The notes under the pieces: model-generated | Seen by the model: only the letters and a program-made list of their open reading frames with translations | What the model was told of the DNA's origin: nothing | The model's database searches: none | In this document: piece by piece, positions 15,270-24,106 of the stretch | Layout: each line of letters starts with the position of its first letter | How positions within the stretch are numbered: the first letter of the stretch is position 1 | DNA from: Sphingomonas hengshuiensis | GTDB taxonomy: Bacteria; Pseudomonadota; Alphaproteobacteria; Sphingomonadales; Sphingomonadaceae | NCBI GenBank assembly: GCA_003240755.1 | Contig: QFNF01000001.1 | Location: 1 to 64,000, forward strand | Direction: 5' to 3' | Length of the DNA: 64,000 nucleotides | Program-made: the position numbers and the translations under genes

Positions 15270-16397
15270 ATGGACATCGTGCGCGGATCGAACGAGCAAC
15301 CGGGCGGCGACGATCGCGAAGGCGTCGGCGGGGACGTCGTGGCGGTCGGCACCGACGAGCGGCGCATGCACGTCCGCGCGTATAACCATTGGGTGTCGCT
15401 GCTGGGCGGCAGGCCCTGTCCGCTGATCGACACGCTGGACCCCGCCGGGATCGCCGATTTCGGACCGAACAGCGTGCTGCTCGACTGTACGCAGGGACAT
15501 GAGGACGCCACGATCCGCTTCCTGGGCCACGCGCTGCGCGAGGAAAGCGGGACCGATTCGTCGATCGTCCGGCTGAGCCAGGTGCCGCCGCGCTCGCTGC
15601 TGTCGCGGCTGACCGACCATTATCTGCAGATCATCGCCAACCGCGCACCGATCGGGTTCGAGGCCGAGTTCGTCGGCCATCGCGGGTTCCCGATGCTGTA
15701 TCGCGGAATCCTGATGCCCTTCTCATCGGATGGCGAGACGATCGACTATCTCTACGGCGTCATCAACTGGAAGGAAGTGGTCGACGCCGCCGTCCAGTCG
15801 CAACTGGCCACCGAACTGACCGAATCGCGCCGGGCCGCGCCGCGCCGGAGCGAACCGGCCACGGCATGGGCCGACGGGCCGAGCGCGGCGCTGGCCGAGC
15901 CGGCGCCGCCGCGTTCGCTGGTCGACCGGCTGGTGGAAGTGCGACGGCTGGTCGAGGCGGCGCGCGGCAGCGGCGATTCGTCGACGGCAACCCGTGCGGC
16001 GCTGGCCGCGGCCTATGACTTTCTGCTGGCGAGCGACGGGGATGCGACCGGCTATGCCGCGATGCTGGTGGGTGCGGGCGTCGCGCCCGACGCGCACGCA
16101 CCGGTCGAATCGCTCGTGCGGCTGACCTTCGGCAGCATGCACGACGGCCATGCCCGGCTGCTGGCGCGGGCGCAGCGTGCCGGTGTCGGTGAAGGCGAGC
16201 TGGCCGAATGGATCGAACGTACCGCCGGCCGGCCGGCGGCGGCCGTGCGGCCGGTCATCGTGCCGATCGCGCCCGGCGACGACGACTATGTGCTGTTGCT
16301 GGCCAAAGCGGTCGATGCCGGGTCGGTGCAGATCGTCGGTCGCGTCGACAGCGAACCGGCGTCGGTCGAGCAGGCGCGGCGCCAGTTGGGGCATTGA
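15270..16397 (+). CDS. PAS-domain protein
   Basis: The 375-residue soluble protein begins at ATG 15270 after a GGGGACG site. Residues about 30-160 form a PAS_5-like domain of the sort common in sphingomonads and Rhodospirillales (DFGPNSVLLDC, IRFLGHALREE, MLYRGILMPFSSDG, DYLYGVINWKEV). The region after 190 is Ala/Arg-rich with helical segments and no recognised output domain. It probably senses a small ligand or redox state, but no kinase or cyclase partner is adjacent. It is the first core gene beyond the tRNA. A GC-rich hairpin-like stretch follows its stop. Confidence 0.75.
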   Translation: MDIVRGSNEQPGGDDREGVGGDVVAVGTDERRMHVRAYNHWVSLLGGRPCPLIDTLDPAGIADFGPNSVLLDCTQGHEDATIRFLGHALREESGTDSSIVRLSQVPPRSLLSRLTDHYLQIIANRAPIGFEAEFVGHRGFPMLYRGILMPFSSDGETIDYLYGVINWKEVVDAAVQSQLATELTESRRAAPRRSEPATAWADGPSAALAEPAPPRSLVDRLVEVRRLVEAARGSGDSSTATRAALAAAYDFLLASDGDATGYAAMLVGAGVAPDAHAPVESLVRLTFGSMHDGHARLLARAQRAGVGEGELAEWIERTAGRPAAAVRPVIVPIAPGDDDYVLLLAKAVDAGSVQIVGRVDSEPASVEQARRQLGH

Positions 16398-16433
16398 GCC
16401 GGACCTGCCCGGGGACCTGTCCCGGCATCGTAA

Positions 16434-16439
16434 TATAAT
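16434..16439 (+). promoter_or_regulatory. Candidate -10 box before glutamate dehydrogenase
   Basis: A perfect TATAAT sits in an otherwise GC-rich gap, 75 bases before the NAD-glutamate dehydrogenase start. No convincing -35 hexamer stands 16-18 bases upstream, so this is a candidate only. Confidence 0.3.
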
Positions 16440-16513
16440 TACCGCAGTGCGACATTTTGTTCGCAACTGCCACAAGGGTTGAGCCGGCCGGAAAGGCGTC
16501 GCATAGCCCGCGC

Positions 16514-19500
16514 ATGACTCCGCAAAGCAAGCTCGCCCGTCCCCTGGAAACGCTGCTGGTCGACAGTGCGCTCCCCGGCGAAATCGAAGGTCTGGATGCG
16601 GCGGCGCGTGCCGATGCCGCGCAGTTCGTGGCGGCGACTGCCGCGCACCGCTCGCCCGGCACGGTCAGCGTCGCGCTGGAGACGCTGGCGCGCGGCGAGC
16701 AGCGGCGGATGCGCCTGGCGGTGGTCAATGACGACATGCCGTTCCTGGTCGATTCGATCGCCAGCACGATCGTGGCGCACGACATCGCGATCGATCGCAT
16801 CCTGCACCCGGTGATCGCTGTCACCCGCGACGCGGCGGGGACGCTGACCGGGCTTGCCGGCGAAGGGCGCCGCGAATCGATGATCTATATCGAGATGGAA
16901 CGGGCCGAGGCACGCGTCCGCCACGCGCTGGTCGCCGAGATCGAGCGCAACCTGGAGCATGTCCGTGCCGCCGTTGCCGACTGGCGCGCGATGCAGGCGG
17001 CGATGCAGGCCGATGCCGCACGGCTGACCGCCGATGCCGCCACCGCCGAGGACGCGGCGCTGCTGGGCTGGTTCGTGGCGGGCAACCTGACGCAACTGGC
17101 GCACGAACGCTGGTCGCGCGACGGGGTGGTCGGGGAACGGCTGGGGCTGTCGCGGGCGCGGCTGGACGTGCCGTTGCTCGCCGACGCGTCGCGCCAGCGT
17201 GCGATCGAATGGTTCGACGCGGGCAATGCCCAGCCGCTGCTGCTGAAGTCCAACTGCATCTCGACCGTGCACCGCCGTGCGCCGATCGACCTGGTGCTGG
17301 TGCCGATCCGGGAAGGCGACGCAGTGACCGGCATCTCGATCCATGGCGGGCTGTGGACCAGCGCCGCGTTGCAGGCCGACCCGGCGGACGTGCCGGTGCT
17401 CCGCCGCAACCTGGCCGAACTGCGCGCAAAGTTCGGTTTCGATCCGTCGGGCCATGCCGGCAAGGCGCTGAACCATGCGATTTCGACGCTGCCGCACGAC
17501 CTGACCACCGCCTTCCACCCCGAATCGCTCGAACAGTTGGCGCTGACCGCCATGTCGGTCGCCGATCGCCCGCGCTCGCGGCTGGTTCTCATCAAGTCGG
17601 CGCTGGGGCGGCATCTGTTCGCGTTCGTGTGGCTGGGCCGCGACGACGTGACGACGCAGCGGCGCCTGTCGATCGGCGACATGCTGGCACAGGCCGCCAA
17701 TGCGTCGATCCTCAACTGGTCGATGGCGATGGAGGATGGCGAAGCGGCGCTCATCCGCTACGTCCTTGACCTGCGGCAGGACGGGCGGATGCCCGACGCC
17801 GCCGATCTCGACCGGCGGATCGAACGGATGGTCCGCGGCTGGCGCCCGGCGGTCGAAGGCGCGCTGGGCGAACTGGTGCCCGAGGGGGCGACGCGGATGG
17901 CGCTGCGGTTCGCCAACGCCTTCCCCGCCAATTACCGCAATTCGAACCTGCCTGACGAGGCGGCGCGCGACATCGTCCGCGTCGCCGCGCTGACCGATGC
18001 GACGTCGCGCTCGGTACGGATCATCCCCGGTGCCGGCGACCGGCTGCGCATCAAGGTCTATCGCCGCGGCGGTGCGCTGGCGCTGTCGGACGCGGTGCCG
18101 GTATTCGAGAATTTCGGCTTCCGCGTGGTCGAGGAATTGCCGACCCGGCTGGAGGATGACGAAAAGAGCTTCATCCATGATTTCGAGGTCGCGGTCGCCT
18201 CGGGCGGCACGCCGAAATTCGACGTGCCCACCGTCGAGCGCGCGATCGAGGCGGTGCTGGAAAACCGGGCCGAGAACGACGTGTTCAACCGGCTGACGGT
18301 CGAGGCGGGGATCGCGCCGGCCGCCGTCGTGCTGCTGCGCGCATGGTTCCGCTATCTGCGCCAGACCGGCCTCAGCTACGGCCTTGCCACCGCGGTCGAT
18401 GCGCTGCGACGTGCACCGGGCGTCGCCGCCGCGTTGATCGAGCGGTTCAACGCCGCGCACGATCCGTCGCGCAGCGAACGGGACGCCGCGATCGCCGCGG
18501 CCGATGCGGCGATCGAATCGGGGCTCGATGCGGTGTCGGCGATCGACGACGACCGTATCCTGCGCAGCTATCGCGGGGTGATCGCCGCCACGCTGCGCAC
18601 CAATGCCTTCGCGCCGGCCGCGACCGAGGCGCTGGCGTTCAAGCTCGACAGCGCGAAGGTGCCGGGCCTGCCCAAGCCGCTGCCGTGGCGCGAGGTGTTC
18701 GTCTATAGCCCCCGCGTGGAGGGCATCCATCTGCGTGCCGGGCCGGTGGCGCGCGGCGGCCTGCGCTGGTCCGACCGGCGCGACGATTTCCGTACCGAAA
18801 TCCTGGGGCTGATGAAGGCGCAGCGCGTGAAGAACGCGGTGATCGTGCCGACCGGGGCAAAGGGCGGCTTCTATCCCAAGCAGTTGCCCGCGCCGTCGAA
18901 CCGCGACGCATGGCTGGCCGAGGGGACGGAAAGCTACCGCATCTTCATCCGCTCGCTGCTGTCGATCACCGACAATATCGTCGATGGAAAGGTCGTGCAT
19001 CCGGCCGGCGTCACGATCCATGACGGCGAGGACCCCTATTTCGTCGTCGCGGCGGACAAGGGCACCGCGACGTTCAGCGACGTCGCCAACGCGCTGGCGC
19101 TCGAGCGCGGCTTCTGGCTGGGCGACGCGTTCGCATCGGGCGGCAGCGTCGGCTACGATCACAAGGCGATGGGCATCACCGCCAAGGGCGCGTGGATTTC
19201 GGTGCAGCGCCACTTCCTCGAACTGGGCATCGACGTGCAGACGCAGGCGATCGACGTGGTCGGGTGCGGCGACATGTCGGGCGACGTGTTCGGCAACGGC
19301 ATGCTGTTGTCGAGGGCGATCCGGTTGCGGGCGGCGTTCGACCATCGCCACATCTTCCTCGACCCCGCGCCCGATGCGGCGGCAAGCTGGGCCGAGCGCG
19401 ACCGGCTGTTCCAGCTACCGCGATCGAGCTGGGCCGATTACGACCCGTCGCTGATTTCGCAAGGCGGCGGCGTGTTCCCGCGGTCGGCCAAGACGATCCC

Positions 19501-21127
19501 GCTGTCCGAACCGGTTCGCGCAATGCTGGGCATCGGCGAGCGCGAGATGGAGCCGGCGGCGCTGATTTCGGCGATCCTGCGCGCGCCGGTGGACCTGATC
19601 TGGTTCGGCGGCATCGGCACCTATGTCAAGGACCGCACCGAAAGCCATCTCGACGTCGGCGATCCCGCCAACGACCGTATCCGGGTGGACGCCCAGACGC
19701 TGCGCGCCCGGGCGATCGGCGAGGGCGCGAACCTGGGCGTGACGCAGGCGGCGCGCATCGCATTCAGCGCGGGCGGCGGGCGGATCAACACCGACTTCAT
19801 CGACAATTCGGCAGGCGTCGATTGTTCGGACAACGAGGTGAACATCAAGATCGCGCTCAACCGCGAAGTGACCGAAGGGCGGCTGGCACAGGACGATCGC
19901 AACGCGCTGCTGGCGCGGATGACCGACGATGTCGCGCATCTGGTGCTGGAGGATAACCGGCTCCAGACGCTGGCGCTGTCCGTCATGGAGAATGACGGGC
20001 CGGTCGCGGTGCCGAGCTATGTCCGCGTGATCGAGATGCTGGAGGCCGCCGGCAAGCTCGACCGCGTCGTCGAGGGGCTGAGCGCCAATGACGACTATGT
20101 CCGGCGCGCGCAGGACGGACGCGGCCTGACCCGTCCCGAACTGGCGGTGCTGCTGGCAAGCGTGAAGCTGGCGTTGCAGGAGGCGATCGAACATGCCCCG
20201 ATCGCCACCGATGCCGACATGGCGGGCGACCTGCTGGCAGCCTTCCCCACGGAGATGCGGGAGAGCCACAGGCAGGCGATTCTCGACCATCGCCTGCGCG
20301 GCGAAATCGTCGCGACCAAACTTGCCAACCGTATCGTCAACCGGCTGGGCGTGTTGCATGTCTTCGAACTGGCGGAGGAGGAGGGCGAGGCGCTGGCCGA
20401 TATCGCGGCGATGTTCGTCGCGGCGGAGCGGCTGTTCGATGTCGACGCACTGTACGACCGGATCGAGGCGGCGGACATTTCCGAACGTGCGCGCATCGCG
20501 CTGCTCGACGAAGTGGCGGTCGGGGTGCGATCGCAGATCGCCGACCTGCTGCGCGCGTTCCCGGCGGGTACCACCCCGGCGCATGCCGTCGCGCATCTGC
20601 AAAAGGGCGTGGCGAGCCTTGCGGGGCAGACCAGCTCGCTGCTCCGCGCCGAAGCGGCCCAGCAGCGCGACCGGATCGCGGGCGTGTTGCAGGAGGCCGG
20701 CGCGCCGGAGGAACTGGCCGGGCAGGTCGTGCGCCTGTTCGAGCTGGACGGTGCGGTCGGCCTCGCCGATCTGGGCCGTCGCCTGAAGCTCGACGAGACC
20801 AAGCTGACCCAGGCGTTCACCCATCTCGGTTTCGCGCTGGGACTCGACTGGGCACAGGCGGTCGCGGCACGCATCCAGACCGGGGATCCGTGGGAACGGC
20901 TGCTGATCGCTGGCCTCGCGCGCGATTTCCAGCAACTGCGCTTCGATTTCCTGAACCGCAATGCCGGCAAGGATCCGCAGGCGGCGGTCGAGCAATGGCT
21001 GGAGTCGAACCGCGAGCGCGTGGCGCAGTTCGCGGCGCTGGTCCATCGCGCGCGGCAGGCGCCGGTGGCCGGTGCGGCGATGCTGGCGCAGATCGCGGGG
21101 CAGGCGCGGGTGTTGCTGGCGCGGTAG
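16514..21127 (+). CDS. NAD-specific glutamate dehydrogenase, large (GdhB/L_1500-type)
   Basis: At 1,537 residues this is the large, ACT-containing bacterial class that deaminates glutamate to 2-oxoglutarate with NAD+. The N-terminal half holds regulatory domains. The catalytic core is at about residues 730-1200: RAGPVARGGLRWSDRRDDF, then VPTGAKGGFYPKQ (active-site Lys), DVVGCGDMSGDVFGNGM (dinucleotide fold) and EGANLGVTQAARI with NTDFIDNSAGVDCSDNEVN. The in-frame start at 16457 would add 19 residues; both give a normal family length. It is a stand-alone gene after an intergenic gap with a candidate -10 box. A repeat-rich spacer follows. Confidence 0.96.
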   Translation: MTPQSKLARPLETLLVDSALPGEIEGLDAAARADAAQFVAATAAHRSPGTVSVALETLARGEQRRMRLAVVNDDMPFLVDSIASTIVAHDIAIDRILHPVIAVTRDAAGTLTGLAGEGRRESMIYIEMERAEARVRHALVAEIERNLEHVRAAVADWRAMQAAMQADAARLTADAATAEDAALLGWFVAGNLTQLAHERWSRDGVVGERLGLSRARLDVPLLADASRQRAIEWFDAGNAQPLLLKSNCISTVHRRAPIDLVLVPIREGDAVTGISIHGGLWTSAALQADPADVPVLRRNLAELRAKFGFDPSGHAGKALNHAISTLPHDLTTAFHPESLEQLALTAMSVADRPRSRLVLIKSALGRHLFAFVWLGRDDVTTQRRLSIGDMLAQAANASILNWSMAMEDGEAALIRYVLDLRQDGRMPDAADLDRRIERMVRGWRPAVEGALGELVPEGATRMALRFANAFPANYRNSNLPDEAARDIVRVAALTDATSRSVRIIPGAGDRLRIKVYRRGGALALSDAVPVFENFGFRVVEELPTRLEDDEKSFIHDFEVAVASGGTPKFDVPTVERAIEAVLENRAENDVFNRLTVEAGIAPAAVVLLRAWFRYLRQTGLSYGLATAVDALRRAPGVAAALIERFNAAHDPSRSERDAAIAAADAAIESGLDAVSAIDDDRILRSYRGVIAATLRTNAFAPAATEALAFKLDSAKVPGLPKPLPWREVFVYSPRVEGIHLRAGPVARGGLRWSDRRDDFRTEILGLMKAQRVKNAVIVPTGAKGGFYPKQLPAPSNRDAWLAEGTESYRIFIRSLLSITDNIVDGKVVHPAGVTIHDGEDPYFVVAADKGTATFSDVANALALERGFWLGDAFASGGSVGYDHKAMGITAKGAWISVQRHFLELGIDVQTQAIDVVGCGDMSGDVFGNGMLLSRAIRLRAAFDHRHIFLDPAPDAAASWAERDRLFQLPRSSWADYDPSLISQGGGVFPRSAKTIPLSEPVRAMLGIGEREMEPAALISAILRAPVDLIWFGGIGTYVKDRTESHLDVGDPANDRIRVDAQTLRARAIGEGANLGVTQAARIAFSAGGGRINTDFIDNSAGVDCSDNEVNIKIALNREVTEGRLAQDDRNALLARMTDDVAHLVLEDNRLQTLALSVMENDGPVAVPSYVRVIEMLEAAGKLDRVVEGLSANDDYVRRAQDGRGLTRPELAVLLASVKLALQEAIEHAPIATDADMAGDLLAAFPTEMRESHRQAILDHRLRGEIVATKLANRIVNRLGVLHVFELAEEEGEALADIAAMFVAAERLFDVDALYDRIEAADISERARIALLDEVAVGVRSQIADLLRAFPAGTTPAHAVAHLQKGVASLAGQTSSLLRAEAAQQRDRIAGVLQEAGAPEELAGQVVRLFELDGAVGLADLGRRLKLDETKLTQAFTHLGFALGLDWAQAVAARIQTGDPWERLLIAGLARDFQQLRFDFLNRNAGKDPQAAVEQWLESNRERVAQFAALVHRARQAPVAGAAMLAQIAGQARVLLAR

Positions 21128-21149
21128 TCGCTGCATCCCCGGCTTGTCC

Positions 21150-21230
21150 GGTCGCGGGGCCGGCGCCGGGCCGGCGCCGGGGCGGCGCCCTTCGCTGCAT
21201 CGCCACGCTGTGCCACGCTGTGCCTGCCCG
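21150..21230. repeat. GC-rich palindromes and 10-bp tandem repeat
   Basis: The spacer after the glutamate dehydrogenase gene contains GGCCGGCGCC twice in a row (about 21161-21180). It also contains GCCACGCTGT twice head-to-tail at 21202-21221. It could act in transcript termination or be a degenerate REP element. No gene is seen here. Confidence 0.5.
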
Positions 21231-21283
21231 TAAGCGTCGCGTACGGGCGGTGCAGGGCAAATGGATCTGGAGCAGGACGAACC

Positions 21284-22387
21284 ATGGCAAGCGCGCAACG
21301 GATCGCGTTCGGGATGCTGGACCAAGCCCCTGCGGAAGCGATCGAACTTCGCGCCGGGCCACTCTTCGCACGCATCCTGCCGCTGGGCGCGACGCTGCAG
21401 TCGCTGTGCGTGCCCGACCGCGACGGTAACGTCGCCGACATCGTGCTCGGTTTCGACGACGTGCAATCCTATCGGGACCGGCCGTCATGGTTCGGGGTTA
21501 CGGTCGGGCGCTATGCCAACCGGATCGCGGGCGGCCGTTTCCACCTCGCCGGGCGCGACCATGTGCTGGAGACGAACGACGCCCCCCATCATCTGCACGG
21601 CGGGTCGGACGGGTTCGACCAGCGACTATGGGATGTGGCGGACGTCGGCAGCGACGCGGGGGCGGCCTGGGTATGCCTGACGCTGGTCAGCCCCGATGGC
21701 GATGCCGGCTATCCCGGCACGCTCCATGCCAGCGCGACCTATAGGCTGACCGCCGACGCGCTGACGATCGACTATGCCGCGACCAGCGACGCGCCGACGA
21801 TCGTCAACCTGACCAATCACGCGTTCTTCGACCTCGGTGAAACCGGCGACGCGCTGCGCCACCTGTTGATGATCGAGGCCGACACGTTCCTGCCGGTCGA
21901 TGCGACGTCGATCCCGACCGGCGAACGGCGCGCGGTGGCGGACACGCCGTTCGATTTTCGCGAGCCGCGCAGGATCGGCGAACGGGTCCGCGACGGGCGC
22001 GACGACCAGATCGCGATCGGACGCGGCTACGATCACAATTTCATCGTGCGTGGCGAAACGGGTGTGCTGCGCCCGGCCGCGACGCTGGCCGATCCCGGAT
22101 CGGGGCGCACGATGACATTGTCGATTACCGCGCCGGGGCTGCAATTCTATTCCGGCAATTTCCTTGCCGCCGCCGAACCGGGCAAGGGCGGGCGGCTGTA
22201 TCGGCAGGGGGATGGCATCTGCCTTGAGCCCCAGATATTCCCGGACACGCCCAACCGGCCGGACTTTCCGTCCGCCCGGCTCGACCCCGGCGAAACGTGG
22301 CGAAGCACGATGCGGTTCGCGTTCGCGACAGGACAGCTTTGCCGCAATGCGTCATACGTCCCGGCCGCGAACCATAACGTTGCTTGA
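21284..22387 (+). CDS. galM: Aldose 1-epimerase (mutarotase)
   Basis: The 367-residue protein interconverts alpha and beta anomers of aldoses such as galactose. Visible GalM features are GVTVGRYANRIAGGRF at about residue 70, HHLHGG (active-site His), NLTNHAFFDLG (second catalytic His region), DHNFI near residue 245, and LQFYSGNF with the C-terminal Glu region. No signal peptide is evident, so it should be cytoplasmic. It starts 156 bases after the repeat-rich spacer and is followed 35 bases later by a small lipoprotein gene on the same strand. No sugar operon surrounds it. Confidence 0.93.
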   Translation: MASAQRIAFGMLDQAPAEAIELRAGPLFARILPLGATLQSLCVPDRDGNVADIVLGFDDVQSYRDRPSWFGVTVGRYANRIAGGRFHLAGRDHVLETNDAPHHLHGGSDGFDQRLWDVADVGSDAGAAWVCLTLVSPDGDAGYPGTLHASATYRLTADALTIDYAATSDAPTIVNLTNHAFFDLGETGDALRHLLMIEADTFLPVDATSIPTGERRAVADTPFDFREPRRIGERVRDGRDDQIAIGRGYDHNFIVRGETGVLRPAATLADPGSGRTMTLSITAPGLQFYSGNFLAAAEPGKGGRLYRQGDGICLEPQIFPDTPNRPDFPSARLDPGETWRSTMRFAFATGQLCRNASYVPAANHNVA

Positions 22388-22422
22388 CGAAGCCGGTTGC
22401 GTTTGCGAACGGCTTTAACCCT

Positions 22423-22806
22423 ATGAAGCACCCCCTTCTCCTCGCCGCCACCGCTGCGGCCTTCGCCCTTTCGGCCTGCGGTCAGCAGCAGCCGGAGCAA
22501 CTCGACACGCGCGCGCCCGATCCGCTGGCATCGCAGCTCGCCAACCGCGCGCCCGTGGAACTGCCCCCGCCCGTCAAGGCGAGCGTGACGTTCCGCTGCA
22601 AGGACAACAGCCTCGTCTATGTCGATTTCTTCGAAGGCGACACCCAGGCGAATTTCCGCACCAAGCAGGGCGAGATGCCCGTGCGCCTGAAGGCGGAGGA
22701 ACAGGGCAAGCCGCTGACCGCGGAGGGCGGCTACACCCTGACCGGCAACCCCAAGACCATCACCCTGACCCAGCCGGGCAAGGCCGCGCAGACCTGCAAC
22801 GCCTGA
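22423..22806 (+). CDS. Small lipoprotein, possibly MliC-like lysozyme inhibitor
   Basis: The 127-residue protein has a lipoprotein signal: MKHPLLLAATAAAFALSAC with lipobox LSAC (Cys19). The mature part has FRCKDNSLVYVDFFE near residue 60 and ends AAQTCNA, so two cysteines could form a disulphide. This is the layout of MliC/PliC c-type lysozyme inhibitors, but the similarity is weak and the annotation is tentative. It would sit in the outer or inner membrane facing the periplasm. A strong palindromic terminator follows 53 bases downstream. Confidence 0.7.
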   Translation: MKHPLLLAATAAAFALSACGQQQPEQLDTRAPDPLASQLANRAPVELPPPVKASVTFRCKDNSLVYVDFFEGDTQANFRTKQGEMPVRLKAEEQGKPLTAEGGYTLTGNPKTITLTQPGKAAQTCNA

Positions 22807-22858
22807 TCCCTTCCGGCCACGGCCTCCTTCCGGGCCGTGGTCGTCGTGACGATGCCTG

Positions 22859-22895
22859 ACGGCCGGCGGAGCGATCCGCCGGCCGTTCTGTTGTG
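22859..22895 (+). terminator. Rho-independent terminator
   Basis: A perfect 12-bp stem (ACGGCCGGCGGA and its complement) with a GCGA loop is followed by TTCTGTTGT. A weaker hairpin (CCACGGCC...GGCCGTGG at 22817-22840) precedes it. It ends the lipoprotein transcript. Confidence 0.75.
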
Positions 22896-23021
22896 GAGCA
22901 GGGTGGTTCCCCGCGGAGGCTGGAGCGCATCCGGAATCCGCCGTACCCCCGCCCGCGCGGGGGGACGCGACTGTTGCGGTCTTCGCGCGTCTGCCGGAAG
23001 GACGTGCGTGGCAGTCAGCCG

Positions 23022-23939
23022 TCAGTATTTCACCCGCGTCGCACGCAGCTTGTAGCGCCTGAGCGCGTCCTGCACGCTGCCGCTGCCCGCCAGATGGCCT
23101 GCGCCCACCGCGACGAACACCGTCCCCGGCCGCTTCATCCGTTCCTCGATCCACTTGGCCCAGCGCGCGTTGCGATCGGTCAGCAGCACGCGCCTGAGCT
23201 CCGGCGACACGGTCATCTCCTCGTTCATCGTCGCGGCCAGCGCCTCGGGATCGCCGCGGCGCCACTGGTCGACCATCTTGTCGATCGACTGGCCGGCGGT
23301 CGGCAGTTCCTTGATCGTCTCGGTCAGGAACGTCACCTGCGCCGCGTCGGACAGCGAATCGAAGAAGCCGAACTGCTGCTCCAGCGTTTCCAGCCCGGTC
23401 AGCGGCTTGCCCGCCGCCTTGGCCGCCTGCGAAATCGCCTGTTCCGCACCGCTCGCCGGATCGTATCCCTGCTTCTGCAGCGTCACCAGCGTCAGCGTCG
23501 AGGCAGCGAACCACGGGTCGAGCTGTTCGAGCGCGCCGGCAGGCAACCCGGCATCGGCGACCGCCCTGGCATAGGCCGGGCGCTCCGCCTCGGGCAGTTT
23601 TTCGCTCAGCTTCGGGCCGGTGACGTTGACCGCCGATTTCATGACCGCCGCCTGTGCCTGTTCGGGCGTCGGCATCGGGATCTCGAGGACGACCTCGTTC
23701 GACTTGTCGAACGCGGTGCGCACCGCTTCGTCGAACCAGGACAGGCCCGGCTTCAGGACATGGATCGTCCCGAACAGATAGATCGTCGTGTCCTTGTCCT
23801 TCACGACCCACAGCGCGGGATCGGCCTGGTCCGCTGCCATCGCGGCGGGGGCGGCGGGCGCCTTTGCGGTCTGGGCCAGCACGGGCGCGGTGGTCAGCAG
23901 GCTGAATGCGGCGGCACAGCGCAGCAGGATCGAGGACAT
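23022..23939 (-). CDS. TraB/GumN family protein
   Basis: The 305-residue protein has an N-terminal signal peptide (MSSILLRCAAAFSLLTTAPVLAQ) and the TraB/GumN core. The first motif is IYLFGTIHVLKPG near residue 55 with EVVLEIP. The C-terminal motif TVFVAVGAGHLAGSGSV holds the second conserved Gly-His. The family (DUF/TIKI-like) resembles metal-dependent proteases, and bacterial members are periplasmic or surface proteins of unclear substrate. The start at 23939 is chosen because it begins the signal peptide. The longer in-frame ORF would place charged residues before it. It is divergent from the Mfd-like gene. Confidence 0.87.
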   Translation of the reverse strand: MSSILLRCAAAFSLLTTAPVLAQTAKAPAAPAAMAADQADPALWVVKDKDTTIYLFGTIHVLKPGLSWFDEAVRTAFDKSNEVVLEIPMPTPEQAQAAVMKSAVNVTGPKLSEKLPEAERPAYARAVADAGLPAGALEQLDPWFAASTLTLVTLQKQGYDPASGAEQAISQAAKAAGKPLTGLETLEQQFGFFDSLSDAAQVTFLTETIKELPTAGQSIDKMVDQWRRGDPEALAATMNEEMTVSPELRRVLLTDRNARWAKWIEERMKRPGTVFVAVGAGHLAGSGSVQDALRRYKLRATRVKY

Positions 23940-24106
23940 GCACGTCTCCAGGTCGCCGGGTTCCCGGCAGGTACGCCACCTTAGCAGCGCGTCGCGGCCC
24001 ACGACAGGAGATTTGCCGTTCGTCGATATCCCAGGAACGTCCGGGCACGGCGCTTCGTTGGGGGCACCTCAGGTCCTTGCTTCAGGGCCTTGCCGGGAAT
24101 TCCGCC

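Noticed and set aside
16439..19351. 970-codon minus-strand ORF opposite glutamate dehydrogenase
   Set aside because: It is a low-complexity Arg/His/Asp-rich frame with no motif, mirroring the high-GC codon use of a clear enzyme gene on the other strand.
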